Made by a program: the position numbers and the translations under genes. From Dendrophyllia cribrosa (Eukaryota; Cnidaria; Anthozoa; Scleractinia; Dendrophylliidae), in NCBI GenBank assembly GCA_024195265.1, contig JAJLRJ010000008.1, positions 21,310,958 to 21,374,957 on the forward strand: a stretch of 64,000 bases of DNA. The letters are read 5' to 3'. Below the pieces are notes generated by a model, which worked only from the letters and a program-made list of their open reading frames with translations, ran no database searches and was not told where the DNA came from. Shown in pieces: positions 49,725 through 60,965 of this stretch (its first letter is position 1; each line of letters opens with the position of its first letter).

Positions 49725-51237
49725 ATTTACTGGTTTTCAAGCCGGTTTTTAACTGTAGCGAATCGTTGTTCACTCGTCGTGTTGTATTTGCGTAAGACAA
49801 GTGAATAATATAGCAAGCATGTGGTTATGACAACAATGGGAATGCGCGCCAAAACTATATACCGCACATGGCCTCGCTTTGGCGCACAACTACATATTAC
49901 GTAAACAAAGCAACACCACGTGTGTCGCAATGAAGCAAATACACGTATCTACAAGTCATTCATTTTCTATTGCACAATTATAACGAATTAATTTGAACAA
50001 ATCGTTTAAAAACGTTCAAAACGTGAATTCAAAATTGTGATCTGAGAGTGCAAGTTCCGAAGAGTGGAATTCTAACTATTTTTGTCGAGAAATTTTATTG
50101 CGAATTGCCGATGTTGGCCTAATTGATGGTCAATGGATTTTCTAGGAAGTGTACATGTAGTACAGAAACATGTTCGTGCAAAAATGAGAAAAATCTATCA
50201 CTGAAAGCAGTTGCAATACATTTTCAGAATATTTTTGTTAGGAGACTGTCATCGACAGGCTAAAATAACCCTGATGCAACTGAAATTTGTATGCATTCTG
50301 CTTTCTAAAAGAGCTGAAATAAAAACTCAGAAATATAAAAGATGTTTTAACTCATTTTTTGAATGAATAGGCATGGATATTATAGAATTAGAACGGGATT
50401 TGCACTTGCTTGGAAAAGATCGGTTCAAAAGAACAAGAAATTGAGGACCATTATGATAATTATCGGTGGAAAATTTGAATATTTTCGAAGTCCGGCTGTC
50501 AGTTTCCACAGACAACGAATCTGTAATGCGCTTTAAATGGTTCTTGATCTTTTCGAGCAACAGAGCTGTCGGATGGCAGGACAGGGCAGGGGCCGATTAA
50601 GATATTTTATGGACCCCAAATAAATTCTCTATGTAATGCCGTAGATCTCAAAGGTTACTGCACGCGTGGACGCAGCATGCAGACTGAGACAATAGTATTT
50701 CAAACCAGACTAGAATAAGATAAGAAGACGCCGAAAAATAATCGTAGATAATTAGGCAAGAAAAGATGGCAAATATACCCTTATGCAATATTTACAAGTA
50801 TATCACTACAAATATTCCGATATTTTTAAAGGGTATATATTATCGGCACAATACGATTGGTCGTGCTCCTTGAGATTCAATTCCATATTTGAATATTCTA
50901 GAGATTATATCCTTTTTCACACTTCAGTCCAAGGTTACACATACCCGAAATTTATACAAAAATAAGCTAAAATGATATACAGTATTTGAAAATAGACGGC
51001 GCTCCGAGTCTCAAATTGAAAATGTGAGCGCGCAGGATAATTTCACAATAAGAAAAGTGCATAGAAAAAGCTCAACTTTGACTGATATTAACGCCTTTTT
51101 TTAAGAATCCCAAAGTTTCACTTTGCAAAATACTAAAAACATGAGCTAAAGAAAAGGTATTTATTTAAATCGTGAAGCTTTCATTTGAATGGTCGCAGTA
51201 TTTAGGATTTTGTCCACAACCCCATGAATAGGTTGTA

Positions 51238-51600
51238 GCGACATAACCGGACCATCAAGGTTTCGCTTCATGGAGCGATCTAGAGCAGGTCATGGGGAGA
51301 GTGATCGTCACTGTCTTAATATATGTTGTTTAGAACGCGTAGCTTTGCGCTTTAACCATCTTGTGAAAACACACCCCGGAGTGTACCAGCTGCATGTCGA
51401 GCTCGTAAAAAGGTTATAATAACATAACCGGACCGTCAAGGTTTTGCTCAGCGAGCAGGTCATGGCAGAGTGATTGTCATTGTCTTGATACATTTTGTTT
51501 AGTTAGAACGCGTAGCTTTGCGCTTTAAATATCTTCTAAAAACACACCCCGTAGTGAACCAGCTGTCCATTGTACTGGTTGAAGCACGTGAAACTACCGA
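51238..51600 (+). repeat. Internal tandem duplication, unit about 182 bp
   Basis: acataaccggaccatcaagg at 51241 recurs at 51422 as acataaccggaccgtcaagg, followed in both by gcaggtcatgg, gaacgcgtagctttgcgctt and acacaccccg. Confidence 0.75.
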
Positions 51601-53609
51601 CCAAAACCAATTATTTTACCCCCAGCAAACCTCGCTCTGATATCACAAATGAAATGAGATATCGCTTATTTTTTCACGCACAAAATTAATGGCGCGAACC
51701 GACCATTCCCTACTATTGCCTGCTTTCTTGTCCAAATCTACGGGCGTCATAGACGTCATCACACATCAGTTTTTACACTGGTCAAGTCCTTGATACTCCC
51801 AACAAAGGAACAAAGAAAAACCTTCTTAAAGACAGGCATCTGTTCAAACGCCCCACAAAGGAACATTTAAATGTCAGTTTGAATTCTATTGGCCAACACA
51901 GGACAGTACTTGAATAACAAATATTGCGCAAATGCAATTTGGACTATTGTGAAATGGTAAAAATAATATCTGAACTCCATAATAGCGTTTAGAGTGGTTT
52001 TACTAAACCCGTGAAACACTATTTAACAATTGGTGCGTGATATTCCAAATTAAAGAAACAAAACAACGGAATTATAGTCTAACAGTGCGTATTTTTCTAC
52101 TAACTATTTCACGGGGTAAGTAAAATCACTCTTTTCAAAACGTTTTTTTCTCTATTTGACGACTTTCTATCTGGCACCCAAAACAATCGTAACTTGGTAC
52201 TTGGTATTTATAATGTGAATAAATGAATGAATGAATGAATGTTTATTTCCCATAAAAATAAATGTATACGTAGATGTGCATTCCCGTTAAAAGACCTAAA
52301 ACGATTGTCATTGTGTAACTTCACAAGACCTTTTTGCCGTTCAGTGTCCATTGTGAGTTTAGTGCACTAACATGTTCGTGCAAAAATGAGAAAAATCTAT
52401 CAATGGAAGCAGTTGCAAAGCATTTTAAAAATATGTTTACGTGCAGAGTCTGTCATCGACATGCTGAAATAACCGTGTTAAGTCAATTAAAATCGGATAA
52501 TAATTTATTATACAAATAAATTTTTCAAAGTAACTGTCCGAATAAAGAGCATCGTCAATCAGTTCAAATGGTGCTTGATCTTGTAGAGCAACAATGAGTC
52601 GTAGAAAATAAAAAAAGAAGAAGAGGGCTGTATAATGGAAGCACAGGGCAGGATCCTAGACCGTACTCCATCGTCACCAGTGCACCCTGACTGGGCCCTG
52701 ATGTATATCATGTTTACTCCAAAATAAACATGTTTCAAAGTTCAGCTCTTATAAAGTGAGTGGACTAAGCATTAAGAGACAATGCCGGCACTACAACCAG
52801 ATTATAAAGACGCCGAAAAATAATCCTATTGAAAGATAGCCTTGAGCAAGAAAAGATAGCAAATATACCCTTACACTTGCAAGTATAAAATAACTACAAA
52901 CATGTTCTGATATTTTATACAAAGCGCAATTATCAACACAATACGCCGGAATGGTCTCAATTCCACATAAAATATTCTAAATATATTTAAAATTGGGGCC
53001 TACGCTTGGATACCCTGGGAGGACGTGCCAGAGGTTTTTCTCGTGTTCTCGTCTCTCACATTACACGCCTCTCATGTCTCTTTTATTCAGTCTCACGAAA
53101 GGGTGCCGTGAGGGAACCTCTGACGTGTCCAGGGTAGCGCCCGGGGGTAGCGCGTTGACGTCTCAAATTGGAAACGTCAGTGTGAGTTACTAAAATCAAA
53201 ATTCTGGAAGAATTCCAAATTTCACTTATTTGCAAAATACTAAAAAAAAGCTAAAACACAGGAAAGTTCTACTAAATCGTGGAGCCTTCATTTGAATTGT
53301 CACAACATATTGGATTTTGTCACGTCCATAACGGATTAACCTGATAAAAAGGTTATAACAACATAAACGGACCATCAAAGTTTGACTCATCTGCTTTTAA
53401 GGGAGCGATCTAGAGTAGTTCATGGCGTAGCTTTGCGCTATAGATATCTTTGTAAAAAACACATCCCGTAATGGGTCCGTAGTGTACCAGCTGTTTAACT
53501 GGTTAAACCACGTGAAACTACCAATCATAACCTGTTATCTAACTTCCAAACCTCGTTCTGATATCTCCAAATCTATAGACGTGCTGATATCAGATATTTT
53601 ACGCGGATT

Positions 53610-54060
53610 GAGTCCCGGGGGGGGGGGAGTACTCCCATATATGAGCTATATAGGTATGTGCCGCTGTGAAGGGTATGGTTTTCAGGCAGTTTAGTCTAGG
53701 ATAGGATACAGTTATCAGAGATTTTTGGTCTAGAATAGGGTATCATTTTCCGCGAAACTGATCAGTTGCGTGAAGGATTTAGTCTAGATAAGGTTTACTG
53801 GCAAATGGCATTTTAAAATCGGTACGGCGGGCAGTACGGCATTTTTACTGACCCCTGTTTACTAATAACTGTGATAGTGAACGAGTTTCTGGAAAATAGC
53901 GAGTCTGGAATAGGTCTAGGATAAGGTAGGGTTTTTCGGTGTTTAGTCTAGTATAGGGTTGCAAAATGCCGCTTAAATGGTCTAGTATAGGTTAAGGATC
54001 TCAGAGTCCAAGCGGCACACCCCCACCCAAAAATTGGCCGAGTATCCCCCCCCCGGGGAT
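53610..54060 (+). mobile_element. TIR-like element built of ctaga/tagggta words
   Basis: Left cccgggggggggggagtact and right agtatcccccccccgggg are inverted. Inside are repeated tctagnataggnta words and a 230-bp part shared with 36010-36245 in reverse. Confidence 0.65.
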
Positions 54061-54085
54061 TGAGTACGTAAGTACACTTTACACT

Positions 54086-54720
54086 CCTAACAAAAGTAGG
54101 AATAAAGAAAAAAACTCTTTAAACACAGTTACAGGCATCTGTGCAAACACCGCCATAAAGGAAGAAAATGGTTTTGAATTCTGTTGACTCTATTGGCCAA
54201 CAGAGGACAGAACTTGAATAACAAATGTTGCGCAAATGCAATTTGGACTAATGACTGTCTAATCTGACATGCCTGGATCACACAATAGCGGGTAAATAAA
54301 ACATTTTTCTTTCTCTATCACCTAAAACAATCGTGACTTGTTTATACGTATAAGCTAGCGTGCTTTCGCGTTTAAAAAACTAGTGTCATTTCCTAACAAA
54401 AGTAGGAATAAAGAAAAAACTCTTTAAAGACAGTTACAGGCATCTGTGCAAACACCGCCATAAAGGAAGAAAATGGTTTTGAATTCTGTTGACTCTATTG
54501 GCCAACAGAGGACAGAACTTGAATAACAAACGTTGCGCAAATACAATTTGGACTAATGACTGTCTAATCTGACATGCCTGGATCACACAATAGCGGGTAA
54601 ATAAAACGTTTTTCTTTCTCTATCACCTAAAACAATCGTGACTTGTTTATACGTATAAGCTAGCGTGCTTTCGCGTTTAAAAAACTAGTGTCATTTCCTA
54701 ACAAAAGTAGGAATAAAGAA
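54086..54720 (+). repeat. Near-identical tandem repeat, unit about 305 bp
   Basis: cctaacaaaagtaggaataa occurs at 54086, 54392 and 54697. The first two units match almost base for base over their whole length; the third is cut off after about 25 bp. Confidence 0.9.
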
Positions 54721-56122
54721 AAATGTTACAGAAAAGGAGGGGAGCGGTCCTTTCCCCTAGATTCTCCACTGCATTTGATTGATCAAGAGTCAAATCATTC
54801 TACACGGGATTTTCGTCTGCCGGGAAGAAAACACTAAAGTTCTATCTGAATTTGAATGAAATTTTAAGAGGTTTAAAGAAGGGATAGAAGAAAAAAATGC
54901 CACTCGCCATAATGTTCTGAAGAAGAATGCTTTGCGGAAGTGATATCAGTGCCACAGCAATACCACTGCACATGAATCCCTTCAATTTTGTATGGCGGTA
55001 TACATAAGCGAAAAGTAAAAATTAAGTCTGGTTATCCCGAAAGCAAGAAAGAGTATCCTCTCTTGGATTAAAAGCTAAATACGATTACAGTGAACTCCAG
55101 CCTTGTGGACATCTCGCTATAAAGGACACCCTGTCATTATGGATAGGAGTGCGCAGTGCAAGTCCCGACCAATAAGAATAACTGAAAATACCTCCCGCTA
55201 TGACGCTCTCTCTGTGTTGCAGACAACAAATCGTGAAACCCAGGGTATCCGCTATAGCGGGAGTTGACCGCCTACTAAATTGATATCATATTTTATTGCA
55301 CAAAACAAGGATTAACACAAGAAATTTGCTAAACCAAAAGAACTGTGCAACAACTAGAACTCCTCGAAACCTGAAGTACCAGTATCTGCTGCGAGACCGG
55401 AGTAACCAGAAAATTAACTCGCGTGGATGCGAACTTGCGCGCAATACACGCGCGAGGCGGAACTGGCATCGCGCCAACAAAAAGCACGATGCCTTGGTCA
55501 GAAAAGCAGGCTTTGCCTCGTGTAATGGGGTACTAACATTTGAGTTTGGGGATGAAATATCACCATTCACATGAAATCAAATACTTCCCTGTGGTACCAT
55601 TTGTAGCTTTTTGTCTTGCAGTTTTTCAAAGTAGAAATAAAATTTATACCGCAGTATTTGAGCATCCATTAAAAGTGGTTGAGTGTGCTAGATGAAACTT
55701 CTTTGGGTTGGACCAACATTGCGACTTTGTTTCCTCGGGATGTCGGTTCGCTTCCGATTACACCTGAAATAGAGCTATTTACTCAATATATACTTTGCGT
55801 GCAGTGGTGGTTTTGAAGTCTTTTAAAATACTGCTTCAGTTACTTGTATTAGTTTGCGTAATTGCCGTCCAACTGAGTAAGCAGCTGAGTGTATTGTGTA
55901 GTGGTAACGGAAGCTCTTTGTTATGTAGTCATACACAAAGGTTGTTATCTGCATAGAGCTGAAGACGGGTAAACTAGCCAACATAGTGGATTAATCTTTA
56001 TTGTATTTCCAGTTACGAAAGACGAACAGTTCTGGTGAAGAGCTTCGGATTATCTATTTAAATGGCTGCACTGTACGATTTCATCCACGGACTCGGAAGT
56101 TAGAACCACCTTGTATACAGCA

Positions 56123-56408
56123 TAGAGCAGTTTTCAATTGAGTGTCGTAAAACCAAAACCAAAGTAATTACTCTGACCAATCACAGCAGTCGTAAACAAT
56201 CCAATGAACCAATCAGAGCTCGAAGCAATTACATGTCGGCGGCGCCAAGCGCGGGAAAACGCGTGCGAGCAAGTCACGATTGGTTTTGGTTTTACTTCTG
56301 ATTGGTCGAGAAAGTGGCGCGAGATTTTTTAGCCAATCACAAAGTGTAGCAATGCAAAACCAAAGCAATTGTTTAATTACTTTCGATACTCAATTGAAAA
56401 CTGCTCTA
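56123..56408. mobile_element. TA-flanked MITE, copy 2 (intact ends)
   Basis: Ends tagagcagttttcaattga and the complement of tagagcagttttcaattga. The interior has ctgaccaatcac, ccaatcagagct, gcgggaaaacgcg and cacgattggttttggtttta. Confidence 0.85.
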
Positions 56409-56674
56409 AAGCTCAATAGCTTTCTTTTGAATGGTCACACTGTAGGATTTCATCCACGGACTCAAGAGTCAACGAACCATGATACAACCATACAATTCCT
56501 TGAGAAACTATTTATCTCTTAAACACCCCTTATCGTGCGCGTCGAGGTGCAATATTAGCAGGGGTGAAATTCAGTGTGATCCTCGCAGGGATTATCATAT
56601 GGATATTTTCACCTTTTTTGTAAAATACACATTCCGCATTCCGCTAATTGCCACTTTGCGGTGGATATAGACGA

Positions 56675-56857
56675 TATAGACTCATAAATGGCGGCCGATT
56701 CATTTATTCTTTTATATTCATGCTAATCAGCCCAACTAGCCTCATTTTAGAGCAAAAATTCTTTTGAATTTTGCACATGCTAACGAGACTAGTTGGGCTG
56801 ATTAGCATGAATATAAAAGAATAATAAACCGGCCGCCATTTATGAATAGGGTCTATA
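56675..56857. mobile_element. Foldback MITE
   Basis: Arms of about 80 bp: left tatagactcataaatggcgg and ttcttttatattcatgctaa, tcagcccaactag; right complementary with small indels. Confidence 0.8.
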
Positions 56858-57444
56858 CAGTATTATGATAATTCTGTTTCGTTTGACGCAAAAAGAAAAT
56901 CGTATCAATGTTTTGGTCACCTTTTTGGTTTGTATGACGGTTTCATAAAAAGTTAATAACCTTTTCCATAGGTAAATACACAAGATTGTTTATATAAAAG
57001 TTTTTTGTGGCTTTATAACTTTCTTCGGTGCTTAACGATCCTTCTCTGGTATGAGGAATATAAATTCTTTGCGTAGCACGTGTTCGAAGCAAGTTCACGC
57101 TTGATGGATCAATAATAAAGCGAACAAAACAAAGTAGTTTTGAAAAAAACCTCTAACTATTAGCCTTCACACTACTGTTATTTATATACTGCGCCCCAGG
57201 GAAATTGATTGTATAAAACCCGCGCTTTTTGGTAGGGCGCCAACACGCCTACCTCACGCCCACAGCTCGCCCACGCTGACTTAGAAAGCGACCGACAGGC
57301 TTGTTGCCAAACCATGAACCAATCACGAGCCGTGTTGGTAATAATAGGTAATAGTAATATTCTGGCTAAGAGATGTTTGGATTAGCTTGATAGCGATCTT
57401 TTTATCCACACGCCAAACACAATTAATTCTAAAAACTAAATGGA

Positions 57445-57665
57445 GAGGGTTTTTTTTTGGAGGGGGGAGGGAGGGGGTTATTTATCACAGAGGGCGGGGG
57501 AGGAGTAGGGGGCTAGTTAAAAAATCCAATTTTTTAAAGCTGGTTGGGGGTTATTAGAGAAAGAGAGAGGGTGGGGGGGGGGGAGGGGGGGTTAACAGAG
57601 AGGAACGGAGTGGGTGGGGGAGGATTAACAGAGAGGAACGGAGGGGGTGGGGGGGGGGGGGGAGA
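57445..57665 (+). repeat. G-rich tract with tandem purine repeats
   Basis: More than a dozen runs of four or more G, plus a repeated unit taacagagaggaacggag (57594, 57627). Dense enough to form G-quadruplexes on the plus strand; that property is inferred. Confidence 0.8.
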
Positions 57666-58900
57666 GGCATAACAGAACTTTTCCAGTATATGATAACAAC
57701 AAATACAAAATGCTGGGTAGAAAACAATGATCAGGCTAGTTTCTCTACAACATAGCCTTTTGTTCCACTAAAACAAAACAATAAATTTAACCAGCTGCTA
57801 CCTTTCGTACGCAGCTTTCATCTGGAACAAAAACGTATATTAATCATATCACTTCTTTTCATGATTACGAAAATATTGTCAAAGAAACGGTTGCTGAGCC
57901 GTAAGAAAATGCGTGTTTTATCAAGTGCGATAACCAGGGTGATGGCAATCCAATAAAAAATAAATAATAGGTAAGTCAGGACAAGAATTGATATTTTAAG
58001 TTTTTCAATAATTTTTTTTGGACAAAATTCATCGCGAAAAAAAGATTTCCATCAATAAAAATTATGATTATGGTCTGGTTATAGTGTTTTCAAATATACA
58101 ACATATCAAGTGCGGTTTTAATGCATTTAAATTGCTTATAATAACTACGCCAGTCGACTTATCGGGCCAGTTGCTAAATTAATTAAAAAGAAATAGTAAG
58201 AAAGAACTTAATATGTGATATACTCCGGCAATCGCAATAAAATTCATTTAATTTTATCCACTGTTTTCATTGTGCGGCAGAAAAAAGAACCGCTGGTTTC
58301 TAAGATTGTGTCACCAATGTTTTAACACCTGTTTAAAAGTCGTGGGCAGAGAGAAAAGCCTGTCTTTCAAAACAGTAAACAAGTCACTCTTGGCGTGGGA
58401 AGGCCAATAATTTCGATATATTAAAATTCTTACTTGATCTTCAGGCGTCTTCTTCCTCTCCCAACCGAAAGCAAATAAGAGTCTGGGAAAGTGTCCAAAC
58501 ATCCATTAAGTGACGTCATTAAGGCGGGGGTACACATGAATTTGAATGAAATTTTAAGGATTTAAAGAAGGCATAGAAGAAAGAAAATGATTTTTGGAAC
58601 ACCAACAGACAGTTGATACCCACACAAGAGCACCCCGGGTTGCTAGTGTACTGACTTGGTGTCCGCCTATTAATTATTAAGTACAAATTCTATTTTTACA
58701 ACTTTACTAAATCTTCAATATTTAATTTCTTATTTCCCTTCATTTCACAAATCCTTTGAGAAAAACTATTTCCTCCCAAACAAACCCAAACATAGATTCA
58801 TAAGCTGAGCATGGAGGTTTTGGATTGCTTGAAACGTGAACGAGATATTTCCATTAAAGACATGTCAAGTGGCAGAAAAATGGCGTTCAGTGGACCCTTA

Positions 58901-59279
58901 GGCCCCGTCCCATTAATGCGTTTTTAAAAACCTCCGTTTTTGGTTCCCCGAATACGGATAAAAAGATTTGCGTCCACACTAGGAGCTGAAAAACGATTAT
59001 CCAAAGATGCGTTTTCATCACCAGGCTCTGCTCGGACGTTTTTCTGTTCAATACGCATGCTCCATGCCGTAAGCGTTTTTGAAAAGCTCCGTTTTTGCCG
59101 TCCACACTAAAACGATAGACCTGCGTTTTCAGAAGTCTCCACTTTGAAAAGCGTTTTCGAAAACCTCCGTTTTCATTGATTTCATTCTCCGTTTTTGATC
59201 GTTTTAGTGTGGACGATCGGTAAAAACGCATAAAAAAGTATGCGTTTTCAAACGAAAACGCATTAATGTGGACGGGGCC
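58901..59279. mobile_element. TTA-flanked MITE, PIF/Harbinger-like
   Basis: Ends ggccccgtcccattaatgcg and the complement of aggccccgtccacattaatg; TTA at 58898-58900 and 59280-59282. The interior is rich in cgttttt, cctccgttttt and gcgttttc words near both ends. Confidence 0.75.
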
Positions 59280-59289
59280 TTAGTCTGCC

Positions 59290-59359
59290 AGCCATTATTT
59301 GTCTCGTCACGCAACGCTCCTCTGAGGAGGAGCGTTGCGTGACGAGACAAATGACGGCT
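59290..59359. mobile_element. 70-bp near-perfect hairpin
   Basis: Arms of 33 bp (gtctcgtcacgcaacgctcc inside) with a loop of three or four bases, starting ten bases after the previous element. Confidence 0.85.
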
Positions 59360-59794
59360 GCATGGGAGACTTGTGGACCCTCGCCTTAAAGGGACACTGT
59401 CCCGGCTGATATATCGTGTTTTCTTGATTATGGCCAGGAGTTTGCCTTAAGCTTGCTTTATTGTCTTGAAATACGAAGAAAAAATCGCCAAAAGTGATTT
59501 ATGCAAAGACTTGTTTACTAAAATAACGACTTTAAAAAAATCAAACTTCAACACGAATGGTAATTTTGATTTATTGGCCGTCTTTTACGAAATCAAATTT
59601 GATGAACTGTAATCCACTTCTATCCTTGCAAACATGCACTTTATCTCAAAATTACGGCTTCTGTTTTGCTCTATAGCATCTTTTTATCCAATACAGTTGT
59701 ATGTTTGGTGATATTTGGCGATTTAACATAGAAATACGGTAAGCGAGAGTTGAACGTCTCGGTGGATACTGCGCTGAACAACTCTGATTGCTTA

Positions 59795-60070
59795 TAGAGC
59801 AGTTTTCAATTGAGTGTCGTAAAACCAAAACCAAAGTAATTACTCTGACCAATCACGGCAGTCGTAAAAATCCAATGAACCAATCAGAGCTTGAAGCAAT
59901 TACCTGTCGGCGGCGCCAAGCGCGGAAAAACGCGAGCGAGCAGGTCACGATTGGTTTTGGTTTTACTTCTGATTGGTCGAGAAAGTGGCGCGAGTATTTT
60001 TAGCCAATCACAAAGCGTGCAATGCAAAACCAAAGCAATTGTGTAATTACTTTTCATACTCGATGCTCTA
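59795..60070. mobile_element. TA-flanked MITE, copy 3 (right end deleted)
   Basis: Matches 56123-56408 nearly base for base up to the right TIR, where the aattgaaaactg part is missing and only actcgatgctcta remains. Confidence 0.85.
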
Positions 60071-60309
60071 TCGTAACACACCTCCTCCCGTCCCCCCCAT
60101 ACACAGGTCAACATTGTAAGATACACAGGGTCCCCAAGATCCCCTCCCGGTATCTTGTTACAAATAGCCTGACACCTCACAACAGTCATGTAAACACTTT
60201 TTTTTTACTTAAAAAATAAATTATAAAGAAACTGAAATAAATAGCTTCTGTTGTGTTAATACATAAAAGGTACAAGCGCTTGTGAAGATACAGTATGTAC
60301 ATACATCTT

Positions 60310-60437
60310 ATTCGATGGTTTAACAGATAATACGCGCGGATATTTTATTTTAGCTCGAGTTCGAGCCCAGCAAGGGCAAGAAAAAATGCGAGTGATGAGT
60401 AAAATGTCCGCACGTATTATCTGTTAAACCATCGAAT
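60310..60437. mobile_element. Foldback MITE
   Basis: Arms of about 42 bp: attcgatggtttaacagata and atacgcgcggatattttatt, mirrored by agtaaaatgtccgcacgtat and tatctgttaaaccatcgaat. Confidence 0.8.
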
Positions 60438-60965
60438 GGATTATTATTCGACTGAAATTCTGTTATTTATAATAGCTTCTTTAAACCGGGACACTAAGGT
60501 GTAATACGGCAATCTACTGTGTAATACGCTCGAATATTTTGCGTGCTCTCTTTCCCTTATAAGGTAAAATGACGTCACAGACAAATAACAAAGGATATTT
60601 CTTTAGTCTATTTACAAGTCAGGCAAGTAATGATTTTCTTTATGTAATCTCTAAAAGTCAGGATTGTCTTCATCCATGATGTGTAATAGTCACCAAAAAG
60701 TGCGCTAGTTTTCGCCAAATATTTGGTTTACAACTCTGCTTTTTCTTTTTTACAGGAACAGGACACACTGAGCTCTTTCTTCTGACAATCTTAGGACCAT
60801 CTCTGATCATGTGTCACATCTGCATTAGATAGGTGCTTGTCTCAGAGAGGTATCTGTCTAAGAGAGGTGTCAATCGTTTCGCTAACTTTAGCTGTGTAAT
60901 GGTTCCTCATATTTTGTCCAGTACTAGCGATGTTGTTTTTATGCCTTTGTCTGTCAAGCCGGCTC

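Larger units (their letters stand above)
50160..54280 (+). repeat. Diverged tandem duplication, unit about 2.1-2.2 kb
   Basis: 50160-51960 is repeated at 52370-54260. Matching landmarks: acatgttcgtgcaaaaatga (50169, 52371), cgtgaagctttcatttgaat (51173, 53279), acataaccggaccatcaagg (51241, 53352 with changes) and acttgaataacaaatattgc (51909, 54210). The second copy has received the 53.6-54.05 kb insertion. Confidence 0.7.
49725..60965. other. Gene-free repeat-built intergenic region
   Basis: Between the SLC6 start and the STK36 stop I find no convincing exon. The left half (50150-54720) is made of diverged and recent tandem duplications; the right half of MITEs, hairpins and a G-rich tract. 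The stretch 54750-56100 holds only phrases shared with other repeats (for example aatttgaatgaaattttaag at 54850 and 58545) and a gtggacatctcgctataaag block at 55105. Confidence 0.65.

Noticed and set aside
55286..55574. Frames of over 90 codons open on both strands
   Set aside because: Open on both strands with no conserved wording; typical of chance openness.
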